Shown here: piece after piece, positions 47,964-56,564 of the stretch | Layout: each line of letters opens with the position of its first letter | How positions within the stretch are numbered: position 1 is the stretch's first letter | Source of the DNA: Cellulosimicrobium protaetiae | GTDB lineage: Bacteria; Actinomycetota; Actinomycetes; Actinomycetales; Cellulomonadaceae | NCBI RefSeq assembly: GCF_009708005.2 | Contig: NZ_CP052757.1 | Span: 1,364,001 to 1,428,000 of the forward strand | Direction of reading: 5' to 3' | Length of the DNA stretch: 64,000 nucleotides | The notes under the pieces: model-generated | The model's database searches: none | Told to the model about the DNA's origin: nothing | Seen by the model: the letters and a program-made list of their open reading frames with translations, nothing else | Program-made: the position numbers and the translations under genes

Positions 47964-49685
47964 ATGGAGGAGCCCACGCAGCGCGTCGACGCGCGGCCCG
48001 CCCCGGGCGGGCCGGCGCGCGGCCCCGCGCCGGGCAGCGAGGTCGGGGGCTACCTCATCGGTGCCCGGCTCGGCTCCGGCGCCATGGGCACGGTCCACAG
48101 CGCGCACGACGGCGGCGGGAACCTCGTCGCGATCAAGCTGCTCCACGCCCACGTGGACCTCGACGCCGCCGCCCAGGGTCGCGAACGGCTGCGACGCGAG
48201 GCGCTCGCGCTCCAGCGGTTGCGGCACCCCGCCGTCGCGCAGATCCTCGACGTCGAGCTCGACGGCCCCGACGCGTTCATCGTCACCGAGCTCGTCGACG
48301 GCCCGACCCTCGAGGACGAGGTCGCCGAGGGCGGTCCGCTCGACCCGTGGGACCTCTACGAGCTCGCCGACCAGCTCGCCGCCGCGCTCGAGTCGGTGCA
48401 CGCGGCCGGCGTCGTGCACCGCGACCTCAAGCCGACCAACGTCATGGTCTCGTCCCGCGGCCCCGTGCTCATCGACTTCGGCATCGCCCAGGGGCTGGAG
48501 GACGCGCGCGTCACCTCGACCGGCCTCGTCATGGGCACGCCCGGCTACCTCGCGCCCGAGCTGCTGGAGGGGGCCGCGCCGAACGTCGGCACCGACTGGT
48601 GGGGCTGGGCCGCCCTCCTCGCCTACGCGGCCACCGGTCGCGCGCCGTTCGGCGTCCGGCCGACCGACGTCGTGCTGGCCCGCGCCCGCAGCGGGCGGCC
48701 CGACCTCGCCGGCCTCGGGCCCGTCACGGCGCGCGTGCTTGCGGGCGCGCTGCACGCCGACCCCGCACGACGGCTCGGCCCGACCGAGGTCGTCGCCGCC
48801 CTGCGCCAGGCCGCGGACACCGGCGACGCCGCGCCGGCGACCCAGGTCGTCGGCCCGCCCACCGGCGCGACGCCCGTCGCACCGCCCGTCGCGGTGGTCC
48901 CCGTCGGAACCGGCGCGCACGCGTGGACCGGGCAGGCGCAGGTCGAACCGCCGCCGCTGCCGACGTCGCAGTCCCAGGTCAACGACGGCCGCACCATGGC
49001 CGTCCCCACCGGTCACGACCTCATGGACGACCTCGGCGCCCCGCCCGTGGGCGAGGACGGCGAGCCACTGTACGTGCGGCCCGTGCCGGCCGCGCGCCGC
49101 ACCGCGCTGCTCCTCCTGGCCGCACCCCTCGTCCTGCTCGGCGTGCTCTACCCGGGTGTCGCGTTCGTCGTGCTGTCCGTGCTCGTCGTCCTCGCGCGCA
49201 TCGTCGGCGTGACCACCGAGTCGCTGCACACGCGGCGCGAGCGGCGCGGCGTGTCGCCCCGCGACACCCTGCGGTCCGTCGCCGCGTCCCCCTGGTACGT
49301 CGTGCGCGCCGCCGTCGGGGCGCTCCCGTCGCTGCTCGTCGCGGCGTGCGCCGGGGTCCTCGTCGTCGTGGCCGGGTGGTGGCTCCTCGAGTCCGACCGG
49401 TGGGTCGTGGTCGAGGGGGCGGACGGCGGGAACTCGCCCGTCGTCACGACCGTCGTCCTCGGCCTGGCGGCGCTCGCGGCCGTCGTGCTCGCGTGGGCCG
49501 GGCCGCTCACCCACCTCACGCGGTACGGGACGCGGACGGCCTTCGCTCGACTGGCCCCGGGCCGCACCGGGACGCTCGTGCTCGTCGGCGCCGGCCTCGT
49601 GCTCACCGTCGTGTGCGTCGTGCTCCTCGCGGGCGACCCCGGCGTGACGTGGTGGCCGTTCCCCGGGCCGCCGTCGTTGCGCTGA
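47964..49685 (+). CDS. Membrane serine/threonine protein kinase
   Basis: 573 aa. Hanks kinase domain about residues 25-280: P-loop LGSGAMGTVHSAHD, VAIKLL (K58), HRDLKPTNVM (D154), DFGIA and GTPGYLAPE. A Pro/Ala-rich linker follows, then a polytopic C-terminal region of about 190 residues with some four or five helices (from about residue 378). No PASTA repeats or other extracellular sensor, unlike PknB. The signal is not evident; the membrane part may sense the envelope. Substrates unknown. Confidence 0.9.
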   Translation: MEEPTQRVDARPAPGGPARGPAPGSEVGGYLIGARLGSGAMGTVHSAHDGGGNLVAIKLLHAHVDLDAAAQGRERLRREALALQRLRHPAVAQILDVELDGPDAFIVTELVDGPTLEDEVAEGGPLDPWDLYELADQLAAALESVHAAGVVHRDLKPTNVMVSSRGPVLIDFGIAQGLEDARVTSTGLVMGTPGYLAPELLEGAAPNVGTDWWGWAALLAYAATGRAPFGVRPTDVVLARARSGRPDLAGLGPVTARVLAGALHADPARRLGPTEVVAALRQAADTGDAAPATQVVGPPTGATPVAPPVAVVPVGTGAHAWTGQAQVEPPPLPTSQSQVNDGRTMAVPTGHDLMDDLGAPPVGEDGEPLYVRPVPAARRTALLLLAAPLVLLGVLYPGVAFVVLSVLVVLARIVGVTTESLHTRRERRGVSPRDTLRSVAASPWYVVRAAVGALPSLLVAACAGVLVVVAGWWLLESDRWVVVEGADGGNSPVVTTVVLGLAALAAVVLAWAGPLTHLTRYGTRTAFARLAPGRTGTLVLVGAGLVLTVVCVVLLAGDPGVTWWPFPGPPSLR

Positions 49686-49781
49686 GCGGCCCGCCTCGCT
49701 CGGTCGTCGGGATCGGTCGCCACGGTCACCCGGGGCCGGCCGTGTCCCGGGCGCTCCCAGCCCCCTACCAGCCCCCGTGCG

Positions 49782-49787
49782 TAGGAT
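49782..49787 (+). promoter_or_regulatory. -10 box TAGGAT
   Basis: TAGGAT ends 7 nt before GTG 49795; an ATG at 49786 overlaps the box and is therefore unlikely. Confidence 0.5.
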
Positions 49788-49794
49788 GGGCGCC

Positions 49795-50370
49795 GTGCTC
49801 CGGACGACGGTGCCGCGCGCGTGGTCGCGCGGCGTGACGCGCACGTCCGTCGTGCCCGCGACCGGCCGCCTGCTCGGCCCCGCGCTCCTGCTCCTCACCC
49901 TCCTCGCCGCCGTGATGACGCACCTCGCCGACCGCGGGTACGCCGTCGTGCACCAGTGCGTCACGCTGCCCGGCGCGTGGGGCGTCGCGGGGATGCACCT
50001 CGCGCTCGTCCACGAGACCCCTGACTGCCCGTCGGGCACGGCGCTCGGCGGCGACCCCGCCGCCGTCGTCACCGTGGTCGGGGCGCTCGCGCTGCCCGTC
50101 GTCGTCGCCCACGCGCTGGCCGCGGCCGTCGCGTGGGGCGTGTCCACGTGGGCGCGTCGCGCACACGAGCGTTCCCGGGCCGTCGTGACCGGGGCGGCGC
50201 GCTCCTTGCGCGCGGTCGTGCGGGGCAACCCGCGCCCGGTGCGCGGGCTCGTCGCGGGTGCGCCTCGCGTCGCGCGCCAGGTGCCCGACGCCGTCCCCGC
50301 CGCGCTGCACCACCTCGCCGACGCGGTGGTACGCACCCGGCGCGGACCGCCGCGGCTCGCCCTCGTCTGA
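49795..50370 (+). CDS. Hypothetical membrane protein
   Basis: 191 aa with two clear hydrophobic segments (LLGPALLLLTLLAAVMTHLA and VVTVVGALALPVVVAHALAA) around a moderately polar loop with two cysteines (about residues 51 and 72: HQCVTLPGAW and TPDCPSG), then a basic C-terminal tail. The cysteines would face outside and could be a substrate of the adjacent DsbA-like protein, which is inference. I do not recognise a named family. Confidence 0.7.
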   Translation: MLRTTVPRAWSRGVTRTSVVPATGRLLGPALLLLTLLAAVMTHLADRGYAVVHQCVTLPGAWGVAGMHLALVHETPDCPSGTALGGDPAAVVTVVGALALPVVVAHALAAAVAWGVSTWARRAHERSRAVVTGAARSLRAVVRGNPRPVRGLVAGAPRVARQVPDAVPAALHHLADAVVRTRRGPPRLALV

Positions 50371-50455
50371 CGACGCCGTCGGACGCACGGCCCGCGCGAC
50401 CCTCGTCGGCGCGCACCTCGACCCCCAGCTCTCGGAACTCCCTCGGAGGACGACC

Positions 50456-51310
50456 ATGCCCAGCAACGAAGCCCAGACCAAGGCCCAGCGCCGCGAGGCC
50501 GCGCGCGCGGAGGCCCTCGCGCTGCGCGAGGCGCAGGCCAAGCGCGACAAGCGGAACCGCCTCATCACGATCGGAGCGCTCGTCGCGGGCGTCCTCGTGC
50601 TCGTCGGCGTGTTCCTCGCCGTGTGGATCCCCGCGATGAACGACCAGCAGAAGACGGTCGACGCCGTCGCCGCGGGCAACCTCGCCGACGTGACGAACCC
50701 GGCCACCGCTCGCGAGGACGGCGGCATCCCCATGGGGGCCGACGGCGCCGCGGGCACGGAGAACGACGGCGCGGTCGAGGTCGGCGTGTACCTCGACTAC
50801 ATGTGCCCCATCTGCGGCCAGTTCGAGGAGACGAACGGCGCGACGCTCGACGAGCTCCGCTCGTCCGGCGACATCACCGTGGTCCTGCACCCGGTCTCCA
50901 TCCTCGACCGGGTCGCGCAGTCCCAGCAGTTCTCGACCCGCTCGGCCTCCGCCGCGGCGTGGATCGCGGACCAGGCGCCCGAGGCGCTCAACGCGTTCAA
51001 CACGGCGATGTTCCAGAACCAGCCCGCCGAGGGCAGCGGCACCCTGACCGACGCCCAGATCGCGGACATCGCCGAGCAGGCGGGCGTCCCCGCGGACGTC
51101 GCCGCCGGGATCGAGGACGGCACCGCGGTCGAGACGTACGGCGACTGGGTCGCGACCGCCACGAGCCTCGTCACGCAGGACGAGGCGCTCGCGAACCCGC
51201 AGTCCGGCGGCTTCGGCACGCCGACGATCACGATCGACGGCGAGCGCTGGGACGGGAACTGGAGCGACCCGAACGCGCTCCCCGACGCCGTCACGGCCGC
51301 GCAGGGCTGA
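50456..51310 (+). CDS. DsbA-family thioredoxin-fold membrane protein
   Basis: 284 aa. A basic/charged N-terminal coil (TKAQRREAARAEALALREAQ), helix about residues 38-60, then an extracytoplasmic thioredoxin fold with active site CPIC in VYLDYMCPICGQFEE and the cis-Pro strand GFGTPTITIDGERWDG. It resembles the DsbA/DsbG-like disulfide oxidoreductases typical of actinobacteria. ATG 50456 has GGAGGA 6 nt upstream. Confidence 0.9.
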   Translation: MPSNEAQTKAQRREAARAEALALREAQAKRDKRNRLITIGALVAGVLVLVGVFLAVWIPAMNDQQKTVDAVAAGNLADVTNPATAREDGGIPMGADGAAGTENDGAVEVGVYLDYMCPICGQFEETNGATLDELRSSGDITVVLHPVSILDRVAQSQQFSTRSASAAAWIADQAPEALNAFNTAMFQNQPAEGSGTLTDAQIADIAEQAGVPADVAAGIEDGTAVETYGDWVATATSLVTQDEALANPQSGGFGTPTITIDGERWDGNWSDPNALPDAVTAAQG

Positions 51311-51316
51311 CCGTCG

Positions 51317-51342
51317 GGCCCGCGTCGTCGGCGTCGCGGGCC
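51317..51342. terminator. Hairpin after the DsbA-like gene
   Basis: 8-bp perfect stem GGCCCGCG/CGCGGGCC with a 10-nt loop, 7 bp after the stop. Confidence 0.6.
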
Positions 51343-51353
51343 GCCGACCGGGT

Positions 51354-51392
51354 CTGCCGGGCGAGCAGGTAGTCTGTTCGCTCGCCCGGCAG
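51354..51392 (+). promoter_or_regulatory. Hairpin with a -10-like element upstream of tRNA-Thr
   Basis: Perfect 13-bp arms CTGCCGGGCGAGC/GCTCGCCCGGCAG with a 13-nt loop that contains TAGTCT (51370-51375). The hairpin may be a second terminator, and TAGTCT the -10 of the tRNA gene; both can be true at the DNA level. Confidence 0.45.
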
Positions 51393-51401
51393 CCCGGGCA
51401 C

Positions 51402-51474
51402 GCCGCCTTAGCTCAGCTGGTAGAGCACTCGCCTTGTAAGCGAAAGGTCGTCGGTTCGAACCCGACAGGCGGCT
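51402..51474 (+). tRNA. tRNA-Thr (anticodon TGT)
   Basis: 73 nt: acceptor GCCGCCT/AGGCGGC, D arm TTAGCTCAGCTGGTAGAGCA, anticodon loop CTTGTAA, and T arm with GGTTCGAAC. The anticodon at positions 34-36 is TGT, hence threonine. CCA is not encoded, as usual in this phylum. Confidence 0.97.
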
Positions 51475-51480
51475 CCCACC

Positions 51481-51516
51481 ACGACGCCCCCGGTTCCGCG
51501 GACCCGGGGGCGTCGT
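51481..51516 (+). terminator. Terminator after tRNA-Thr
   Basis: 13-bp perfect stem ACGACGCCCCCGG/CCGGGGGCGTCGT around a 10-nt loop. Confidence 0.8.
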
Positions 51517-51609
51517 CGTGCCGGCGCGCGGTCGTGAGCTCGGCAGCCCTTGCCGAGATCGGCAGCATCGACCGCCGATCTCGGCAGGAGCCGCCGACCT
51601 CGTCCGCGA

Positions 51610-52479
51610 TCAGCGGTCGGCGAGCGGCACCGGGAGGAGCTCGGGCGCCTTGGGGATGCGGCCGTCGCCCGACGACGTCCCCCGGATCCGGCGCTGCGCC
51701 CACGGCACGACGTGCGTGCGCACCCACTGTGCGTTCTGGCGCGCGCGGTCCAGGGCCGGGAGCGGCGGCAGGGGAGCGAGCGGGTCGTCCCACGCCGCGT
51801 CGTCGGGCGACTGGCCCAGCCCGACGAGCGCCGCCTGCGCGACCCGCCGGTGCCCCTCGGGCGTCAGGTGGATGCGGTCCTCCGACCACACGCGCCAGTC
51901 CTGGAGCGCGCGCATGCCCCACAGGTCGAGCACGTACGCGCCCTGCCGGCGCGCGATCGACCAGATGTGCGCGTTGTACACCCCGACGCGAGACCGGGTG
52001 AGGCCCACGAGCGGCGACTGCGACGCGTCGAAGCCGGTCGCCAGGAGGACGTCGATCCCCGCCCCGCACAGGCGCGCCACCGCGTGCTCGAGGTTGCGCG
52101 CGAGCCGGTCGACGTCGGCGTTCGGCCGCAGGATGTCGTTGCCGCCGCCGATGACGCTCACGAGGTCCGGCTTCAGCGCCAGCGCCGCCGGGACCTGCTC
52201 GGTGAGGATCGAGCGCAGCTTGCGCCCACGGATCGCGAGGTTCGCGTAGCGCAGCGGGTCCTCACCCGCCTCGACGCGCCGGACGGCGAGGTGCTGGGCG
52301 AGGAGGTCGGCCCACCCCCGCTGGTGGTCGTCCTCGCCGGGGTAGGGATCCCACAGGCCCTCGGTGAACGAGTCGCCGATCGCGACGTAGCTCGTCCAGC
52401 GGGGCGGGGCGTCGTCGGGGCGGCGTGCGTCGGAGGCGTCACCGGCCAGGGGAGTGGTCGTCGGGTTCTGCGTCGTCAC
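51610..52479 (-). CDS. SGNH/GDSL hydrolase
   Basis: 289 aa. Block I YVAIGDSFTEGLWDP (nucleophile Ser), block III GGGNDIL, block V DRIHLTPEGH with catalytic Asp and His. No signal peptide, so probably cytoplasmic. An esterase/lipase-like acyl hydrolase of unknown substrate. GTG 52479 lies 6 nt from a CAGAAT -10 box. Confidence 0.9.
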   Translation of the reverse strand: MTTQNPTTTPLAGDASDARRPDDAPPRWTSYVAIGDSFTEGLWDPYPGEDDHQRGWADLLAQHLAVRRVEAGEDPLRYANLAIRGRKLRSILTEQVPAALALKPDLVSVIGGGNDILRPNADVDRLARNLEHAVARLCGAGIDVLLATGFDASQSPLVGLTRSRVGVYNAHIWSIARRQGAYVLDLWGMRALQDWRVWSEDRIHLTPEGHRRVAQAALVGLGQSPDDAAWDDPLAPLPPLPALDRARQNAQWVRTHVVPWAQRRIRGTSSGDGRIPKAPELLPVPLADR

Positions 52480-52485
52480 CCGCCC

Positions 52486-52491
52486 ATTCTG
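52486..52491 (-). promoter_or_regulatory. -10 box CAGAAT for the SGNH gene
   Basis: On the minus strand CAGAAT ends 6 nt before GTG 52479; leaderless type. Confidence 0.5.
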
Positions 52492-52505
52492 CTCCCGGCG
52501 CCGCC

Positions 52506-52546
52506 CGACCAGGCGATCCCGGCGGGTCGACCAGGCGATCCCGGCG
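52506..52546 (+). repeat. 19-bp direct repeat, period 22
   Basis: CGACCAGGCGATCCCGGCG occurs at 52506-52524 and again at 52528-52546 in the gap between ung and the SGNH gene. Could be an operator pair; no matching regulator is evident. Confidence 0.75.
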
Positions 52547-52595
52547 CGTCACGCGGCGGCGACGAGCCAGAACCACCTGCTCGGCGTGGTGGGTG

Positions 52596-53348
52596 CTACG
52601 CGGTGGGGAGGGTCCAGTCGACGGGAGGTGCGCCCTGGGTGGCGAGGAGCTCGTTGACGCGCGAGAACGGGCGGGAGCCGAAGAAGCCCCGGCGCGCGGA
52701 GAGCGGGCTCGGGTGGGCGCTCGCGACGACGGGCGTGTCGCCGAGCATCGGGCGCAGCGTCGCGGCGTCGCGGCCCCACAGGATCGCGACGAGCGGGGCG
52801 TCGCGTGCGACGAGCGCACGGATCGCGGCCTCCGTGACGGCCTCCCAGCCCTGGCCGCGGTGCGAGCCCGGCTCGCCCGGGCGGACGGTGAGCACCCTGT
52901 TGAGGAGCATGACGCCCTGGTCGCTCCACGCGGTGAGGTCGCCGTTCGCGGGCGTGGGGGCGCCGACGTCCTCAGCGAGCTCCGCGAAGATGTTCTGGAG
53001 CGAACGGGGCACCGGGCGCACGTGCGGCTGCACGGAGAACGACAGCCCCATCGGGTGCCCCGGGGTGGGGTACGGGTCCTGCCCGACGACGAGCACGCGC
53101 ACGTCCGCGAGCGGCCGCGAGAAGGCGTTGAGGATCGCCGACGGCGCGGGCAGGTACTCGCGTCCGGCCGCCACCTCGGTGCGCAGGAAGTCCCCGAGCG
53201 CGTGGAGCTGCGGCTCGACGGGCGCGAGGGCCTGCGCCCAGTCGGGCGCCATGATGCTCGCGAGCGGGGGGCGGGGCGGAGTCGGCTCGGTGACGGCCGG
53301 GGCCGCGACCGGGTCGACGTCGACGGGCTGGGCGGGTGCGCTCTCCAC
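52596..53348 (-). CDS. ung: Uracil-DNA glycosylase
   Basis: Family 1 UDG: the catalytic Asp is in [20 protein letters not shown], uracil-binding NIFAEL and [11 protein letters not shown], and the Leu-insertion loop [18 protein letters not shown]. 250 aa with start GTG 53348, 7 nt from TAGGCT. The first 30 residues are Pro/Val-rich and variable. The frame is open upstream but antisense to the DUF3263 gene. Confidence 0.95.
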   Translation of the reverse strand: MESAPAQPVDVDPVAAPAVTEPTPPRPPLASIMAPDWAQALAPVEPQLHALGDFLRTEVAAGREYLPAPSAILNAFSRPLADVRVLVVGQDPYPTPGHPMGLSFSVQPHVRPVPRSLQNIFAELAEDVGAPTPANGDLTAWSDQGVMLLNRVLTVRPGEPGSHRGQGWEAVTEAAIRALVARDAPLVAILWGRDAATLRPMLGDTPVVASAHPSPLSARRGFFGSRPFSRVNELLATQGAPPVDWTLPTA

Positions 53349-53355
53349 GGCACCG

Positions 53356-53361
53356 AGCCTA
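53356..53361 (-). promoter_or_regulatory. -10 box TAGGCT for leaderless ung
   Basis: Minus-strand TAGGCT ends 7 nt before GTG 53348 with no Shine-Dalgarno. Confidence 0.55.
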
Positions 53362-53495
53362 ACGGCCTCACGGGGCGCCTCTTCGAGACTCCGGCGAGGA
53401 CGAATGACACCGGTGTGGTTCGTGCGTACGCTGAGAGGCGGTCGCGCGCACCGCCGTGCGCAGGCCTGGTGACGAGAGAGTGCAGGGAGGGAACG

Positions 53496-53816
53496 ATGAG
53501 CGAGGCGGCGTACGTGCTCGACGGACCCGACGCGGTCGGCGACCCGACCGTCCAGGAGGACCCGTCGTCGGGCCTGAGCGAGCGCGACCAGGAGATCCTG
53601 GCGTTCGAGCGGCAGTGGTGGAAGTACTCGGGCGCCAAGGAGCAGGCGGTGCGCGAGCTGTTCGACATGACCGCGACGCGCTACTACCAGGTGCTCAACG
53701 CGCTCATCGACTCCCCGGCGGCGCTCGCCCACGACCCGATGCTCGTCAAGCGGCTGCGCCGGATGCGTTCCACCAGGCAGCGGGCTCGCACGGCCCGTCG
53801 GCTCGAAGGGCTCTGA
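53496..53816 (+). CDS. DUF3263 family protein
   Basis: 106 aa: [20 protein letters not shown] then [20 protein letters not shown] and a basic end. Helical, with a look of a small HTH, and very conserved in actinobacteria (Rv0430 type) next to the LytR_C gene as here. Function unknown. ATG 53496 has a strong GGGAGGGA upstream. Confidence 0.88.
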   Translation: MSEAAYVLDGPDAVGDPTVQEDPSSGLSERDQEILAFERQWWKYSGAKEQAVRELFDMTATRYYQVLNALIDSPAALAHDPMLVKRLRRMRSTRQRARTARRLEGL

Positions 53817-53829
53817 CGTGCGACGGACC

Positions 53830-53852
53830 TTCGCCCGTGAAGTCCGGGCGAA
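53830..53852 (+). terminator. Hairpin after the DUF3263 gene
   Basis: 8-bp stem TTCGCCCG/CGGGCGAA with a 7-nt loop. Confidence 0.55.
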
Positions 53853-53883
53853 CCGGGCGTTTAGCCAACGGGCCTGACCGGGC

Positions 53884-53889
53884 TACCCT
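53884..53889 (+). promoter_or_regulatory. -10 box TACCCT for the LytR_C gene
   Basis: TACCCT ends 6 nt before GTG 53896; leaderless type. Confidence 0.6.
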
Positions 53890-53895
53890 GTCGCC

Positions 53896-54546
53896 GTGAC
53901 GAAGAGCCGCTACCCCTACGCGCCCGACGAGTTCGACGCGCCCGCGCAGCAGGGCTCCCCCGTGGGGGTGCACCGCACGCCGCGCAGCGGGTGGAGCAAG
54001 ACGTGGCCGTTCCTGCTGGTCGCCGTCGTCTTCGCCGGCCTCGCGTACGGGGGCGTCGCGCTGCTGTCGGACAACGGCGCGACCGAGAACCCGCCGCAGG
54101 CGCAGTCCACCGACCCCGCGGCCGGGGAGACCGAGGCGCCGCCCGCCGAGGAGACCGAGGAGCCTCCGGCGACCGAGGAGCCCCCGGCGACGGAGGAACC
54201 GCCGGCTGAGGAGACGCCCGCGGCGCCCGACATCGCCACGCTCATGGCTGCCGCCGACCCCTCGGCCAACGTCCGGGTGCTCAACGCCAGCGGCATCGGT
54301 GGCGAGGCGGGCAAGGGTCGCGACGCGCTCACGAGCCAGGGCTTCACGGACGTGGAGGCCGCGGACTACGAGGGCGACCCGGACGAGGTTTCCGCGACCA
54401 CCGTCTGGTACGCCGAGGACCGCAGCGACAGCGCCGCCGCCGTCGCGGCCATCCTCGGCATCCCGGCGGAGCAGGTGAGTCAGCAGACGCTCCGCGCCGG
54501 CGACGTCGTGGTGATCGTCAAGTCGGAGCTCACCCCGGTCGGCTGA
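53896..54546 (+). CDS. LytR C-terminal domain membrane protein (VirR-like)
   Basis: 216 aa: cytoplasmic N-terminus, one helix (about residues 36-56), an acidic Pro/Glu/Thr linker made of short repeats of the EEPPAT type, and a LytR_C domain from NVRVLNASGIGGEAGKGRDA to the end. Similar in layout and position to Rv0431 (VirR), linked to envelope integrity and vesicle release in M. tuberculosis; whether that holds here is inference. Confidence 0.88.
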   Translation: MTKSRYPYAPDEFDAPAQQGSPVGVHRTPRSGWSKTWPFLLVAVVFAGLAYGGVALLSDNGATENPPQAQSTDPAAGETEAPPAEETEEPPATEEPPATEEPPAEETPAAPDIATLMAAADPSANVRVLNASGIGGEAGKGRDALTSQGFTDVEAADYEGDPDEVSATTVWYAEDRSDSAAAVAAILGIPAEQVSQQTLRAGDVVVIVKSELTPVG

Positions 54547-54733
54547 CCGCCGCGCTGCGTATCTCGTTCCCTCCCGGGCGGCGAGCGCACCCGTGTGACC
54601 TGCCCGTTCGTCGGAGTCCTTGCCTGCGTCGCGCCGCGCGTCCGACCTTCCGTGCGGGCCGCTCCCGGGCTAGGCTCGGGCTACCACGGGGCGGGGGTCG
54701 CCTCGCGGGCGACGATGCACGAGGAGAACGTCA

Positions 54734-54937
54734 ATGGCTCAGGGCACCGTGAAGTGGTTCAACTCCGAGAAGGGCTACGGGTTCATCACGCCCGCAGCCG
54801 GCGGGCAGGACCTCTTCGTGCACTTCAGCGCGATCCAGACCGACGGTTACCGCACGCTCGACGAGGGCCAGGAGGTCGAGTTCGAGCTCGGCCAGGGCAC
54901 GAAGGGCCCGCAGGCCGAGCAGGTGCGGCCCCTCTGA
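54734..54937 (+). CDS. Cold-shock protein (CspA family)
   Basis: 67-aa single [18 protein letters not shown] with RNP1 KGYGFI and RNP2 LFVHF. Binds single-stranded nucleic acid as RNA chaperone. GAGGAGAA precedes the ATG. A -10-like TAGGCT at 54671-54676 implies a 5' leader of about 55 nt, as many csp genes have. Confidence 0.95.
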   Translation: MAQGTVKWFNSEKGYGFITPAAGGQDLFVHFSAIQTDGYRTLDEGQEVEFELGQGTKGPQAEQVRPL

Positions 54938-54956
54938 CACCGCACGCGAGGGTCGC

Positions 54957-56459
54957 GTGACGGAGAACCTCGACGCCGTCGTCGTCGGTTCAGGCCCCAA
55001 CGGGCTGGCCGCCGCCGTGACCCTCGCACGTGCCGGTCTTGCCGTGCGCGTCCTCGAGGCGCAGCCCACGATCGGCGGCGGCTCGCGCACGCTCGACCTC
55101 GGTCTCGCGGACGGGGTCGTGCACGACCTCTGCTCGGCCGTGCACCCGATGGCGTGGGCGTCGCCGTTCTTCGAGGCGTTCGACCTGGGTGCGCGCGGCG
55201 TGGAGCTGCTCGTGCCCGAGGTGTCGTACGCGCAGCCGCTCGACGGCGGCCGTGCGGGCATCGCGTTCCACGACCTCGACCGCACGGTGGAGCGTCTGGG
55301 TGTTGACGGCGACGCCTGGCGCAGCCTGCTCGGCCCGCTCGCCGACGGCTGGCGCGACGTCGTCGCGCTCGCCCTGGGTGACAAGCGCTCGGTCCCCGGG
55401 CGCACGCTGACGCCCGGTGGCGCCGCCGTCGCCGCACGGTTCGGTGCGGCCGTCCTCGAGCAGGGCAGTGCGGCTTGGGGCCGGCGCTTCCGGACCGAGG
55501 AGGGGGGTGCGCTCCTCACGGGCGTCGCGGCGCACGCGATCTCGCGCCTGCCCTCGCCGGCCGCCGCGGGGACGGCGCTCCTGCTCGCGTCGCTCGGCCA
55601 CGCCCCGGGCGGCTGGCCGCTTCCTCGCGGCGGGTCGGGCGCGATCGTCGGGGCTCTCCTGGACGACCTGCGGGCGCACGGCGGCGAGGTCGTCACGGGT
55701 CACCGCGTCAGCGCGCTCGCCGACCTGCCACGGGCCCGGGCGTACGTGTTCGACACGGCTCCCGGCGTCGTCGCGGACGTGTTCGGCGACCGGCTGTCGC
55801 CCCGCACGGAGTGGGCCCTGCGGCGGTTCCGGCACGGCGACGCGGCCGCGAAGGTCGACCTCGTGCTCTCCGGGCCGGTCCCGTGGACGGACCCCGAGGT
55901 GGGGCGTGCCGGGACGGTGCACGTCGGCGGGACGCGGGCCGAGATGGCGCGCGCGGAGGCGGACGTCGCGGCCGGCCGCCACGCGGCGCGGCCGATGGTC
56001 CTCGCGAGCGACCCGACCGTCGTCGACCCCGCGCGCGAGGTGAACGGCCTGCGGCCGCTGTGGACCTACGCGCACGTGCCTGCGGGCTCGACGCGCGACG
56101 TGACCGAGGACGTCCTCGGTCAGCTCGAACGGTTCGCCCCGGGGGTCCGGGACCTCGTCGTCGCGTCCCGCTGCGTGCCCGCCGCGGAGATGGCGGCGCA
56201 CGACGAGAGCTACGTGGGCGGCGACATCGCGGGCGGTGCCGTGAGCATGTGGCAGATGGTCGCGCGCCCGACGCCCCGGCTCGACCCGTACGCGGTCGGG
56301 CTGGAAGGCGTGTACCTGTGCTCGGCGTCCACGCCGCCTGGTCCGGGCGTGCACGGGCTCGGCGGCTGGAACGCCGCGCGGCGCGTGCTGCGCCGCGAGT
56401 TCGACGTGCGGGAGGAGCCGAGCCTGGCACCGACGCCGAACCTCGCTCCGCGCAGGTAG
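54957..56459 (+). CDS. FAD-dependent phytoene-dehydrogenase-like oxidoreductase
   Basis: 500 aa. The FAD motif is VVVGSGPNGLAAAVTLARAG with RVLEAQPTIGGGSRT. The C-terminal FAD-binding segment is GVYLCSASTPPGPGVHGLGG. Similar to CrtI/PYROXD2-type proteins, but there are no carotenoid genes nearby, so the substrate is unknown. GTG 54957 lies 20 bp after csp. Confidence 0.88.
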   Translation: MTENLDAVVVGSGPNGLAAAVTLARAGLAVRVLEAQPTIGGGSRTLDLGLADGVVHDLCSAVHPMAWASPFFEAFDLGARGVELLVPEVSYAQPLDGGRAGIAFHDLDRTVERLGVDGDAWRSLLGPLADGWRDVVALALGDKRSVPGRTLTPGGAAVAARFGAAVLEQGSAAWGRRFRTEEGGALLTGVAAHAISRLPSPAAAGTALLLASLGHAPGGWPLPRGGSGAIVGALLDDLRAHGGEVVTGHRVSALADLPRARAYVFDTAPGVVADVFGDRLSPRTEWALRRFRHGDAAAKVDLVLSGPVPWTDPEVGRAGTVHVGGTRAEMARAEADVAAGRHAARPMVLASDPTVVDPAREVNGLRPLWTYAHVPAGSTRDVTEDVLGQLERFAPGVRDLVVASRCVPAAEMAAHDESYVGGDIAGGAVSMWQMVARPTPRLDPYAVGLEGVYLCSASTPPGPGVHGLGGWNAARRVLRREFDVREEPSLAPTPNLAPRR

Positions 56460-56460
56460 G

Positions 56461-56564
56461 CCCCCGGAACTGCTCCGGCGGACCCCGGTTCTCCTGCGGC
56501 GGACCAGGGTTCTCCCTCGTGATGCCAGGGTTCTCCCTCGGCGAGTCCTGGCGCTATCTCGCGG
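56461..56564. repeat. 21-bp repeat cluster D (inverted orientation)
   Basis: Five units on the minus strand with cores at 56466, 56487, 56508, 56529 and 56550, exactly 21 bp apart; the clearest read CCAGGGTTCTCCCTCG on the plus strand. It starts right after the oxidoreductase stop and covers the stop of the convergent GH15-like gene (TAG at 56556-56554). Confidence 0.85.

Noticed and set aside
46323-50336. A minus-strand frame open for 1626 codons through otsB, otsA and the kinase gene
   Set aside because: Only the otsB part (45456-46322) has protein-like sequence; the rest is an Arg/Pro-rich shadow of genes with strong motifs in other frames, common at this GC content.
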